DNA of 64,000 nucleotides, taken from Zizania palustris. Its lineage: Eukaryota; Streptophyta; Magnoliopsida; Poales; Poaceae. The position numbers and the translations under genes were made by a program. The notes under the pieces are model-generated. The model saw only the letters and a program-made list of their open reading frames with translations. It did no database searches and was not told where the DNA came from. Position 1 is the stretch's first letter, and the number at the start of each line of letters is the position of its first letter. The stretch lies in assembly GCA_019279435.1 (NCBI GenBank), contig JAAALK010000079.1:107861198-107925197 (forward strand). The letters are read 5' to 3'. Below are positions 22,369-32,279 of this stretch, piece after piece.

Positions 22369-22419
22369 AGGTTAAGATCACCAGTTGACCTTAACCGGTT
22401 TTTGTGATCTGTTGGCGAC

Positions 22420-24930
22420 ATGGATAGAGGCAGTAAAATTCCTCTGTTCGATGGGACAGACTTTGCATACTGGAAGGTGCGCATGAAGGCTTACTTGTTA
22501 AGCCAGGGAAATGCAATTTGGGAGATTGTGGACTCACAATACTCCATCCCTGAGACTCGCACCTCTCAGACTGAGAAGGATCAGTATAATGCCAATTCCA
22601 AGGCAAGAAATATACTGTTCATTGGTTTGAGTAGAAGTGAGTTCGATAGGGTGCAGCACCTTAGGACTGCTAGGGAGATTTGGACAATGCTCACTGTCTT
22701 CCATGAAGGCTCTACTCAGATTAAGGCCAGGCGCCAAAGCACCTACAATCAACAGTATCAGCTGTTTGTGCAGGCACCTGGTGAATCTATAGATGCCATG
22801 TTTTCTCGCTTTGACGCGATAGTGAGTAACTTGCGATCCAACGGGACGCTTGCTTACAGTGATCATGATAGAGCTATCAAGCTTCTCTATGCTCTTGACC
22901 GTAGCATATGGGAAGTAAAGATATCCAGCATTGAGGAGTCTGCAGGATATGACACTTTGACCTGCGATGAACTCTTTAGCAAGCTGAAGTCCACAGAGAT
23001 TGCCAAGGCATCTCTTGCAGTGCACAGAAGCTCTTTGCCACAGCCATTGGCATTGGTTTCTAGCACTAGTCGTGGCACCACTGCAGAACCAAGCACATCT
23101 GGTACTTGTGTTTTTGCGGATGGTTTTGCTTTGTCCTCTCTGGTCTCCGTCACAAAGGAGCAGGTGGACACTCTAGCTGATTATGAGCTTGCTCTCATAG
23201 CCCGGAGGTTCACCCATTTTCATCATGAGAGACGGGATCAGAGGAGAAGTGGTTTTGGTGGTTGTTTTGAATGTGGTGACACTTCTCACATCAAGGCTAA
23301 TTGCCCTAAGCTCAAAAAGAAAAATGAGAGTGAGCGCCCCAAATACCACAAGGAGAGGAAACCCTTTGTGAAGGGCAAGCGCGACAAGATGGCTAAGAAA
23401 GTAGCCAAGGCCGCTTCCAGAGCTTTTGTTGCTGCTCTCAGCGACATCGACACATCCTCAACTGAGGAGTCGAGCTCTGAGGAGGAGGAGTCCCCAAGGA
23501 AGGAGGACAAGAAGGGACGTGACTTCACCGGCCTTTGCTTCATGGCCGACAGCGATCACAGCGGCGATGAGCTTGACTCATCTGAGGTAAACCTATCATC
23601 TGACCAGCTACTAATTAAATTAGATGAGCTGAATGAGGTAGTGCTTGGTCAGGATATATTACTTGTGCAAGCCGCTAGAGAAAGAAAAGACCTTAGACTT
23701 AGGCTAGAAACTATTTCTACTGAATATGCCATGCTTAAGTCTAAATTTGATGATGCTGAATGTGAGTCCTGTTCTGTTGTCATGAGTGAGCTTGCTCAGT
23801 TGCGTTCTGTTCATGCTCAAACTCTTTCTGAGCTTGAGACTGCACAGAAGCAGCTTTTGGAGGTGGATTCTAGACCTCATGATGTTATTGATTGCATGAA
23901 CTGCTCTTTATTACGCGAAAGCATTAATTTACGTGATAAGCATGTTCATGATTTAGAGGCTAGATTGGAGAGGGCCGGTAGTTCTAAGGATGTGCAGCCT
24001 GTGTGTGACACTTGCATCACCCTTAAGAACCAGCTAGGCACTGTCAGAGAGCGAGCTAAAAACCTCATGTCTGAAAATGAATACCTTCTTTCCGTGGTAA
24101 ACAAATGCACTGAGGGAAAGGGTAGGATGGATTTGCTCTTGGCCAAGACCAAGTTGTGTGCTGACAGAGCAGGGGTAGCTCTAGGTTTGGGTTTTGAGAG
24201 GATACCTTCAGACAGTAAGACCAAAACTGTTTTTACCTCTCCCACCACCCTAGAGAAAGAGAGAGCTCTGTTAGACACCCCATCAGCCAAAAAGCCTACC
24301 CATCCACCAAAGAAAACCACTCCTCCTGCCAAGAAAAATCCTCCCAAGAAAACCACTCAGAAGAAACCCAAGGAGCCTGTGAGAGTTGCTCCTGTGACCC
24401 ATGAGAGTGCCCCCAGGAGAGTGTTTCATTGTTCCTATTGTCAGCGGGCGGGTCATTTGGTTGGGTTCTGTTTTCGTCGCATCAAGGATGAACGACGCTC
24501 TCAGGCGATGAGTTACCAGGACATGCATTACCCATCTTTAGGTATGCATGAGTCTAAGTTTTACTATCGTCCTGCTTTTGAGGCTCCTCGTGCTTCTCGG
24601 AGAGGTTCTGCACCTCGAGGTGTTCACCATGTTCCATATGATGGTAGACCTCGGGCTAGCAGATTTGTACCTCGTCAGAGTAGGAGACCTCGACATGTTG
24701 TTCGTTCACAGCATGTAGGTAGACCTCGCACTTTGCATCATTCTGATTATTTTGTGCGTAGACCGTCTACTTTTACTGTGCCTACTACTCGTGTCACTCA
24801 GTGCTGGATGCCTCGTCATTATTTTACTCACCCCAGCACTGAGCGATCGAGACGTCTTATCATGTGTAGGCGACAGATCGAGGCTTGGAGGGCACGTGGA
24901 TCATGGACTCCGGTTGTTCGCGCCACATGA
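22420..24930 (+). CDS. gag: Copia A1 gag polyprotein (836 codons)
   Basis: The ATG at 22420 lies 52 bp after the PBS. The N-terminus (residues ~1-60, PLFDGTDFAYWKVRMKAYL) fits DUF4219, followed by a UBN2-type capsid region (~60-220). A first CX2CX4HX4C knuckle begins at residue ~282 (CFECGDTSHIKANC). A Ser/Glu acidic cluster (SSTEESSSEEEES) and a long charged helical segment with CxxC pairs follow, then a Lys/Pro-rich stretch near 620-650. A second knuckle starts at ~671 (CSYCQRAGHLVGFC) and the Arg-rich tail may bind RNA. Its last 46 bp overlap pol in another frame. Copia A0 has one more base near 24850 and there gag ends at a TAG in frame with pol, so the C-terminus here may be extended by a one-base loss. 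It should form the virus-like particle in the cytoplasm. Confidence 0.88.
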   Translation: MDRGSKIPLFDGTDFAYWKVRMKAYLLSQGNAIWEIVDSQYSIPETRTSQTEKDQYNANSKARNILFIGLSRSEFDRVQHLRTAREIWTMLTVFHEGSTQIKARRQSTYNQQYQLFVQAPGESIDAMFSRFDAIVSNLRSNGTLAYSDHDRAIKLLYALDRSIWEVKISSIEESAGYDTLTCDELFSKLKSTEIAKASLAVHRSSLPQPLALVSSTSRGTTAEPSTSGTCVFADGFALSSLVSVTKEQVDTLADYELALIARRFTHFHHERRDQRRSGFGGCFECGDTSHIKANCPKLKKKNESERPKYHKERKPFVKGKRDKMAKKVAKAASRAFVAALSDIDTSSTEESSSEEEESPRKEDKKGRDFTGLCFMADSDHSGDELDSSEVNLSSDQLLIKLDELNEVVLGQDILLVQAARERKDLRLRLETISTEYAMLKSKFDDAECESCSVVMSELAQLRSVHAQTLSELETAQKQLLEVDSRPHDVIDCMNCSLLRESINLRDKHVHDLEARLERAGSSKDVQPVCDTCITLKNQLGTVRERAKNLMSENEYLLSVVNKCTEGKGRMDLLLAKTKLCADRAGVALGLGFERIPSDSKTKTVFTSPTTLEKERALLDTPSAKKPTHPPKKTTPPAKKNPPKKTTQKKPKEPVRVAPVTHESAPRRVFHCSYCQRAGHLVGFCFRRIKDERRSQAMSYQDMHYPSLGMHESKFYYRPAFEAPRASRRGSAPRGVHHVPYDGRPRASRFVPRQSRRPRHVVRSQHVGRPRTLHHSDYFVRRPSTFTVPTTRVTQCWMPRHYFTHPSTERSRRLIMCRRQIEAWRARGSWTPVVRAT

Positions 24931-27900
24931 CCGGAGATGCAGCATGGTTCTCCAGCCTCACCTCAACCAAGCAAAAGGAACATATCACCTTCGGAAACAA
25001 TCGAAGGAGTAGAGTGAAAGGTAAAGGTGTGGTAAGAATTAACGCGAACATCACTCTCAAAGATGTTGCTTTGGTTGAGAACCTGGGATACAATTTGCTG
25101 TCTGTATCTCAGTTGCTTGATGAGGGCTTCGAAGTGCGATTTCATCGCGATACTTCGCAAGTGCTCAATTCTGATGGCGTTGTGGTGTGTAAGATCTTTA
25201 GAGTTGGGAGAGTTTTTGGAGCTGATTTTTCAGAGTCGTCTGGTTCTTCTCATTGTCTTGTTGCACATTCGACTTCTGAGCTTTGGAAGTGGCATAGGAG
25301 AGTAGGGCATATGAGCTTTGAGTTGCTCGCTCGTTTGAGCGCCCTAGGTCTGATCCGAGGATTGCCCAAGCTCAAGTTTGAGAAGAATTTAGTTTGCGCT
25401 CCTTGTCGACATGGAAAAATGATTGCCGCTTCGCATTCGCCAGTCACCACAGTAATGACTGAACAGCCCGGAGAACTTCTCCATATGGACACTGTAGGTC
25501 CTTCTCGGGTTAGTTCTTTAGGCGGCAAGTGGTATGTTTTAGTTATTGTCGACGATTACTCTCGCTACTCTTGGGTCTTCTTTCTTGCCAGCAAGGATGA
25601 AGTGTTTTCACACTTTCGGAGCTTGGCTTTGAGACTTTTCACTGAACTCCCCGGTGCATTAAAATTCATTCGAAGCGATAATGGCACTGAGTTCAAAAAT
25701 AGTCTCTTTGTTGACTTTTGCATGGAGCATGGCATAGAACATCAATTCTCTGCTCCGCGGGTTCCTCAACAGAACGGTGTTGTTGAGAGGAAAAACCGCA
25801 CTTTGGTTGAGATGGCTAGGACGATGCTTGATGAGCATAGGACTCCTAGAAAATTCTGGGCTGAGGCCATGAACACTGCTTGCTACATCTCAAACCGAAT
25901 CTTCTTGCGCTCAATTTTAAACTTGACATCTTATGAGCTACGTTTTGGGAGACAGCCTAAGGTTACTCATCTTCGAGTTTTTGGCTGTCGCTGCTTCATC
26001 CTAAAACGTGGAAATTTGGATAAATTTGAGTCGCGATCTTCTGACGGGATCTTTTTGGGCTATACTACTCATGGTCATTCCTATCGTGTTTATAACTTGG
26101 AAACTAACACTGTCATCGAGTCATGTGATGTGACTTTTGATGAATCAACCCCCTCTGTTAGTTCAGCTTTTGAACAGGCAAATGAACACGACATGGAACA
26201 GACATTATTCGAAGAAGAAGATCCCGGAGAATTCGAGGATGAACCCCTACTTCCCTCAACACCAACCCCCGAAGCTGACCCCGCTTCTACTACTTCGGCA
26301 CGAGGTCCCGAAGCGACTACCTCAACATCGGTCATCTTGGACCACTCCAACGCACAAGTTGAGGGGGAGACTGCATCCCGGCGCGAGGCTCCACACCATG
26401 TACAAAGGATGCATCCTCCCGAGCAGATCATTGGTGAGCTTGATCAAAGGGTAACACGTTCTCATGCCCATTTCACTAATGCTGCTTTTGTTGCTTCTTT
26501 CGAGCCCTTAGATGTTAGTCATGCACTTTCTGATTCTAGTTGGATCAATGCCATGCATGAAGAGCTTGAAAATTTTGAGAGAAACCAAGTCTGGACTTTA
26601 GTTGATCCTCCACCAAATGTTCATTTCATTGGAACAAAATGGATTTTTAAAAATAAACAAGGGGAGGATGGGACAATTGTTAGAAACAAGGCTAGACTTG
26701 TAGCTCAGGGCTTTGCTCAACTAGAAGGGATTGATTTTACTGAAACTTTTGCACCTGTTGCTCGCCTTGAGGCCATTAGGATTTTGCTTGCCTTTGCGAC
26801 ATCCCGGGGATTCAAACTCTATCAAATGAATGTCAAAAGTGCTTTTCTTAATGGCTTCATAGGTGAAGATGTTTATGTAAAACAACCCCCTGGTTTTGAA
26901 AACCCCAAGTACCCACATAAAGTCCTTAAACTTCATAAGGCTCTTTATGGTCTCAAGCAGGCCCCTCGGGCTTGGTATGATAGACTTAAGTCGTTTCTGC
27001 TTGAGCGAGGGTATTTGATGGGCTCTGTTGATAAAACTTTGTTTACTCTCAAGCATGGCAAAGATTTCCTCCTAGTACAGATTTATGTGGATGATATCAT
27101 CTTTGGTGGCTCTTCTCATGCTTTGGTTGCCGAGTTTGCAGATACCATGAGCAGGGAATTTGAAATGTCGATGATGGGTAAACTCACCTTTTTCCTTGGT
27201 TTGCAAATCAAGCAAAGCAAACAAGGTACTTTCGTCCACCAGACAAAGTACAACAAGGACCTGCTCAAGAAGTTTGACATGTCCGATGCGAAGCCCCTCG
27301 CCACTCCAATGGCTACATCTGTAGCATTGGACCCTGACGAAGATGGAGAAGCAGTAGATCAGAAGGAGTTCCGGAGTATGATTGGCTCCCTCCTCTACTT
27401 GACTGCCACGAGGCCGTACATACACTTCGCAGTGTGTCTGTGCGCTCGTTTTCAGGCTTCACCACGAGCTTCGCACCGCCAAGCGGTAAAACGCATCTTA
27501 AGGTATCTCAAACACACCCTTGAATTTGGCATATGGTATTCAGCGTCTTCATCTTTATGTCTTCGAGGTTATTCCGATGCAGACTTTGCTGGGTGTAGAA
27601 TTGATAGGAAGAGTACCTCTGGTACTTGTCATTTTCTGGGTACTTCACTGGTTTGCTGGTCTTCCCGCAAACAGTCTAGTGTTGCACAATCGACGGCTGA
27701 GGCCGAATATGTTGCTGCAGCTAGCTGTTGCTCTCAGATTTTGTGGATGGTTTCCACTTTGCGGGATTTCGGGTTAGATTATAAGAGTGTTCCACTTTTC
27801 TGTGATAACACTAGTGCTATTTGTATTGCAAACAACCCGGTTCAGCATTCCAGAACCAAACACATTGATGTGAGATATCATTTTCTCAGAGATCACAATG

Positions 27901-28037
27901 AGAAGGGTGATTTTGAACTTCAATATGTCGATACTCAACACCAGCTAGCCGACATTTTTACAAAACCCCTCGATGCTTCTCGATTTGCTTACTTGCGTGG
28001 GGAACTTGGCATTTGTCACCCTTACGGCATTTTGTGA
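24885..28037 (+). CDS. pol: Copia A1 pol polyprotein (protease, integrase, RT, RNase H), intact
   Basis: The frame is open from just after a TAG at 24867-24869. It has no clear ATG start; pol is probably made as a fusion with gag by readthrough or frameshifting. Domains: aspartic protease at residues ~5-95 (MDSGCSRHMTG, D8); GAG-pre-integrase at ~130-195 (WHRRVGHMS, CAPCRHGK); integrase with D202, D265 and E301, spacing D-X62-D-X35-E; RT at ~590-840 with YVDDIIFGG from residue 734; RNase H at ~890-1020 with YSDADFAG (D898) and STAEAEY; C-terminus ...PYGIL. About 1050 codons is a normal copia pol length. One odd residue is Asn in RT (LYQMNVKSAF) where A0 and B have Asp; this is the first catalytic Asp of RT, so the enzyme may be inactive despite the open frame. 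Confidence 0.9.
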   Translation: MEGTWIMDSGCSRHMTGDAAWFSSLTSTKQKEHITFGNNRRSRVKGKGVVRINANITLKDVALVENLGYNLLSVSQLLDEGFEVRFHRDTSQVLNSDGVVVCKIFRVGRVFGADFSESSGSSHCLVAHSTSELWKWHRRVGHMSFELLARLSALGLIRGLPKLKFEKNLVCAPCRHGKMIAASHSPVTTVMTEQPGELLHMDTVGPSRVSSLGGKWYVLVIVDDYSRYSWVFFLASKDEVFSHFRSLALRLFTELPGALKFIRSDNGTEFKNSLFVDFCMEHGIEHQFSAPRVPQQNGVVERKNRTLVEMARTMLDEHRTPRKFWAEAMNTACYISNRIFLRSILNLTSYELRFGRQPKVTHLRVFGCRCFILKRGNLDKFESRSSDGIFLGYTTHGHSYRVYNLETNTVIESCDVTFDESTPSVSSAFEQANEHDMEQTLFEEEDPGEFEDEPLLPSTPTPEADPASTTSARGPEATTSTSVILDHSNAQVEGETASRREAPHHVQRMHPPEQIIGELDQRVTRSHAHFTNAAFVASFEPLDVSHALSDSSWINAMHEELENFERNQVWTLVDPPPNVHFIGTKWIFKNKQGEDGTIVRNKARLVAQGFAQLEGIDFTETFAPVARLEAIRILLAFATSRGFKLYQMNVKSAFLNGFIGEDVYVKQPPGFENPKYPHKVLKLHKALYGLKQAPRAWYDRLKSFLLERGYLMGSVDKTLFTLKHGKDFLLVQIYVDDIIFGGSSHALVAEFADTMSREFEMSMMGKLTFFLGLQIKQSKQGTFVHQTKYNKDLLKKFDMSDAKPLATPMATSVALDPDEDGEAVDQKEFRSMIGSLLYLTATRPYIHFAVCLCARFQASPRASHRQAVKRILRYLKHTLEFGIWYSASSSLCLRGYSDADFAGCRIDRKSTSGTCHFLGTSLVCWSSRKQSSVAQSTAEAEYVAAASCCSQILWMVSTLRDFGLDYKSVPLFCDNTSAICIANNPVQHSRTKHIDVRYHFLRDHNEKGDFELQYVDTQHQLADIFTKPLDASRFAYLRGELGICHPYGIL

Positions 28038-29209
28038 GGGGGAGCTGTTTTAGATGGATATACCTCTGCTAATTGTATTGAAATTGCATTTACATCTGTT
28101 GCACTTATATGCCTGCTTATAATTCATGAAATCATGTCAGCTCAGCTCCTGTTAATTCATCTGGAACATTCATGTGCATGGTGTTTTATTTTCAAAATCA
28201 AATCGTGCTCACTGCTTAGTCTTGAATCTAGCATGTGTAGACAGGACTGCTTTAGCTATCTTTTATCTACTTGATAGCAGGACACATTTCTTTGGATGCT
28301 AAACATTGCAACTTGAAAAAGTGTTCACAATCTTCATGGATATTCACAAAGTACCAAACAAATTGGTTCACTTGGTTAAAATAAAAAATTCCATGATTTG
28401 CATGCTTTAAGTGAAAAAGATCCAGGTGGGTTTGTTTGTCGCACTACCCTATTCTAGACTGCTTACCATTGCACATTGGTATGAACTGGAATAATGTAGT
28501 GTATACCAAAATCTTTGCCTTAAGCTTCTTATGGCTTTCATGCCTAGGCTTGGCCAGATTGGAAAGTATAAGGTGGACAAACAAATAACCCCTGGCACTA
28601 AGAAAAGAACAACAAAATTCATTGATTATCAAGTTTGCTTTTCAAGCTCCCTTTGAACTGGACTTGTCTGTCTAGAGTAGAAATTGACTAGCTTTGAGCA
28701 GTCCTTGCTCTTACTTGTCTAGTTTCCTTGACTAAGTGGTGATGTTTTTATTTAACAAATGTTCAAATCACATGCTTCATCATGCTTTTAGAGAAAATTA
28801 ATATGAGCTGAGCCCATGATCATTGGTGTTATTGTTGGCATATTTTTGCTTCATATGTCTTTGCAATTCTGCTCATTTCGAAGCTTTCATCTTTTACATG
28901 CTCCTTGATGCTTGCATTGCCAAAGGGGGAGAGATTTGCTTCGTTCTCTGCCGCAAGAAGGTATAATTTCAAAGGGGGAGAAAATTTGACATAAAGGGGG
29001 AGAAGATTTTTTATTGCCAAAGGGAAAATTTAACTCAAGGGGAGTTTTTTCATTGCCGAAGGGGCTTTTTACCAAAGGGGGAGGAACATTCTTTTATCAA
29101 GTGACATGATTTGGCTCTTTTCTGAGTTTTTATGGTCACTTGTGTGCTGAAAATTTTAAATTTTCTTGAACTTGGATTTGGTTGTCAATGCACTCATCAA
29201 GGGGGAGAT
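28038..29209 (+). other. Copia A1 post-pol region with multiple polypurine tracts
   Basis: This is 1.17 kb, AT-rich, with no ORF that I recognise. GGGGGAG-type tracts lie at 28922-28934, 28971-28984, 28993-29006 and 29074-29086, and the final one abuts the LTR at 29199-29209 (AAGGGGGAGAT). Another GGGGGAG follows the pol stop near 28038-28044. Repeated polypurine tracts are a Sirevirus trait and may serve as alternative plus-strand primers. No envelope-like gene is seen. Confidence 0.8.
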
Positions 29210-31224
29210 TGAGAAACCAAGGGTTGGTTTCGGTGTTTTGTGATGAGTGATTGACAGGCTTTTTACCCTCTGTTCGAAGGGTACCTCCGGAGGGGCTTCG
29301 GAGGTGGTACCTCCGAAGGGTGTTCGGAGGTGGTTTCACCGAAGGGTGTTCGGTGGTTGCTTGCTGCAGCTGTTGCAGCGGAGTGTGCCTGTCGGAGGGG
29401 TCCGACAGTACACGATGACTAGGTTCGTACCGAAGGCTTCGGTACTTTGGGCGGTGCACCGGAGTGTGTGCCGGAGGTTGCTAACCCGGAGAGGTCTCCG
29501 GAGTACTGGATACACTTGTCTGTTTGTCTGTAGTGCGCAGGGACTTCGGAGGCGTCGGACAAGGTTCGAGCCAGGTGAACCTGGGTCAAGCGGGAGGCTT
29601 GATGCCAGGGGAGCGGGGAGCTCCGTCACGGTGGCTGCGAAGGGAGTCCAGGTCGGTCCTCGGGTCGAGGCGTGCCAGGTGAAGGCAGAGAGTGCGGAGC
29701 GTGGCTCCGGCTGAAGGTACTCCGAGACAAAGTCCTCGGAGGTGAGGCACTTCGAAGGTACTCCGAATGGAGTGACTTCGGAGTTGGTGGATCAAGTCCT
29801 CTGCGGAGGCAAGGTGTTCGAAGTGTGCTCCGGAGGGAGACACTCGAAGGTACCCGACGAAGGTCTCAGAAGTCGAGGGGCATCGAAGGCATGGTCCGGG
29901 TGAGGCTCGTCGAGGAGTGTGCTCGGGGAGAGACACTGCGACGAAGTGCTCATGGAATGCTTCATGCGGAGGCCTTGGACGAAGGAGGGACTTCGAAGGG
30001 TGGTACTCCGAAGGTGGGGCTTCGGAGTGAGGAAGGTTTCGCAGCGAGGCTAGCTCCGGAGCAAGGTTGACTTGAGGTGCTTCGGCCTGCATGGCTTCGG
30101 TACACGGACTGACGGAGTTCGAGCTGAGTGAAGCTGCGAAGCCGTGGTGGTCCACTCCGGAGGTGTTGGTGCGAAGGCCCAAGGGGCTTTGACGGCTTCG
30201 GCTCAAAACCGTCATTGTATCGGAGACTGACTTCGGTGAAGCGAAGGCCAACAGGCTCGAGGCTTCTCGCCGAAGCTACCGCACCCCTCGCGTGCGAAGG
30301 GAGGCTGCAGAAGGTCAAAGACTGCAAAGGCTGACACTGTCTGTTCTGTAAAAGGCTGACACTGTCCCCTCTGCAAAGCTGACAGAGAAGCCTCCAGAAT
30401 AAAGGTGGACTACCTTTTGTACCCCTTAGTTCTGTAGAGTCAAATTCAATGTAAACCCTAGGGGTAGTGTAGTCATCTCCTTTGGGTGAGCTGTGGGCTA
30501 TAAATATGGGGGCTCGGTAGGTAACATTTAACACTTTGAGCATTTACTGTTGAGCTCCTGTAGCCACACACTTCGTTGTATTTCATCTAGAGAGTTCATT
30601 TTTGTGTTCCTTGTTCAAGCGGCGAAGCCCTGCTTCTTTGTGCTTTTTGCTTGAGCTCGCTTTTCATACCTCGCTAGTTATAGTGCACCGAAGACTGTCT
30701 AGGCGAAGGGTGTTTTGTGCGAAGTGTGTTTTTCAGTGTGCTGTCGCTCTGTGTAACTTGAGGCCAGACCTCATAGCTTACTAGCGAAGCCCTGATCGAG
30801 GCCCGTTTTGCTTCTTGTGTTGAAGCCCTTAGCGTAGTCTGTTTGTGTGCGTGTAGACCTTCGTGTACGAAGCCCAGCACCAGTTGCTGCCGCCAAGTAC
30901 TTGGTCGAAGTCCTCAGAGGGCTGTTCACTCTTGCGAAGGGTGAAGTGCGAAGCTTGCTCGTAGCACCCTGTGTGCGGAGCCTGCACTGACTTAGCAGAG
31001 TAGATTTTCGAGGGTAGTGAGTGGAGCGAAGTCTTCTTGGCTTCGAACTTTTGCTCCTCCGAACCTGTGTTCGAAGGTGTCGAAGTACCTCCGAACCAGA
31101 CCTTCGAAGGTAGTGTTCGAAGCCTGTTCCGCAAAAGACAGAACTGAAACCGAAGGCTAGTTTTTAGCCCGAAATTTTAAAAGCTCCCATTCACCCCCCT
31201 CTGGTCGCCATTTCCGGTCCAACA
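29210..31224 (+). repeat. Copia A1 3' LTR
   Basis: It runs from TGAGAAACCAAGGG to ...CCGGTCCAACA, 2015 bp, with the TATA box at 30498-30506. It differs from the 5' LTR at about 30 sites by eye, many of them G/A or C/T. Confidence 0.92.
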
Positions 31225-32259
31225 CCCTTGAACAGGGGCCAAATGACGTCAGCCTCCGACAGCCTTCGGCTCAGATCCCAGCACTGTCGGAGCCTGTTTT
31301 CTCTCTAAGTGTTGTTTTCAGGTCCCAAGGTACCTTTTGGAGCCTGCAGCTACAGAGCCATCAGATCGGGGGGTCCAGTCCAGAGCCCCTAGTTCGGGCC
31401 CATCCTCCGGGCAAAGGGTTCGGAGGCCACCCTCTGGCGAAGGCTGCCGGAGACCACCCTCTGGGCGTAGGCTGCCGGAGGCCACCCTCTGGGCGCAGGC
31501 TGCCGGAGGCCACCCTCCGGGCAAAGGGCACCGGAGGCCACCCTCCGGGCGAAGGCTGCCGGAGGCCACCCTCTGGGCACAGGCTGCCGGAGGCCACCCT
31601 CCGGGCGCAGGATGCCGGGGGCCGCCGTCCGGGATCCCAGTTCGAGGCCCCAGTCGGTGGACCCGGTTCGGAGGCCCCTAGTTCGGAGACTTGTTCGGAG
31701 CCTTGCTCGGGGCATGCTTCGAAGCCCCCTTCGGGGTGCACCTCGGAGCCCTCCTCGCAGCCTCTGCCAGAAAGGCTCTGGCCCCTACTTCGAAGCTTAG
31801 GAAATATCTAAGTATAGGCCGTACTGGGGGCCCCGCCGCCCCTGGTATGTTGTTTAGCTGGTCAAAGCCTGGCGCAGTCTGACATGCCTGTAAAGCTGTA
31901 AAGCTACAAAGTACCTTTGTACCGTAGCTAGCCCTTTTCCCCTCTCTGCCCCTGTAAGCCTGGGGCTCATGAGGGGTGTCCCGTTCTTTTTCTTTGGCCT
32001 GTGCGCCTATAAAAGCAGGGCCAAGCCCTTGTAACAGGGGGACACGCTCCAGGGGGCCAAGAGACCCTGGAATCATTGCTCCATTCTAGGGCATATCATG
32101 CCAAATCCACCACAACTGGACGTAGGGTTATTATCTCCCAAGAGAGGCCCGAACCAGTATAAACCCTTTTCTCCCTCCGTTAGAACCCCCCGAGGTTCAT
32201 TCTCCACATCACACTCCACCACATAAAAACCTGCTGGAACTAACGCAATTGTTCCAACA
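31225..32259 (+). repeat. Gypsy array LTR2, main part
   Basis: It begins with the second copy of the A1 TSD (CCCTT), then GAACAGGGGCCAAATGACG, and ends ...GTTCCAACA, two bases before a PBS. Together with 20316-20338 it makes an LTR of about 1053 bp. The TATA box is at 32007-32014. It serves as 3' LTR of unit 1 and 5' LTR of unit 2. Confidence 0.85.
31422..31637 (+). repeat. 28 bp tandem repeat in LTR2
   Basis: About 7.7 units of the 28 bp repeat described for LTR1. The first unit has lost one base. The units are arranged in the same order as in LTR3 (one GGGCAAAGGGCACC variant in the fourth position), so LTR2 and LTR3 are closer to each other than to LTR1. Confidence 0.88.
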
Positions 32260-32261
32260 GT

Positions 32262-32279
32262 TGGCGCCGTCCGTGGGGA
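32262..32279 (+). other. Primer binding site of array unit 2
   Basis: TGGCGCCGTCCGTGGGGA lies two bases after the LTR2 end. Its presence after the middle LTR shows that this LTR also acts as a 5' LTR. Confidence 0.7.

Larger units (their letters stand above)
20339..31224 (+). mobile_element. Copia A1, near-intact Ty1/copia Sirevirus-like element
   Basis: The element is 10,886 bp with LTRs at 20339-22354 and 29210-31224 and a perfect TSD CCCTT (20334-20338, 31225-31229). Order: LTR, Met-tRNA PBS, gag, pol, post-pol region with at least five polypurine tracts, LTR. By eye the two LTRs differ at about 30 positions in 2015 (about 1.5%), so the insertion is fairly recent. It is the same family as A0, and pol is uninterrupted. 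It entered the middle LTR of the gypsy array, so it is younger than the array. Confidence 0.93.

Noticed and set aside
28038..29209. Envelope-like gene after copia A1 pol, as in some Sireviruses
   Set aside because: No frame longer than about 60-80 codons and no signal or membrane segment; the region is noncoding with polypurine tracts.
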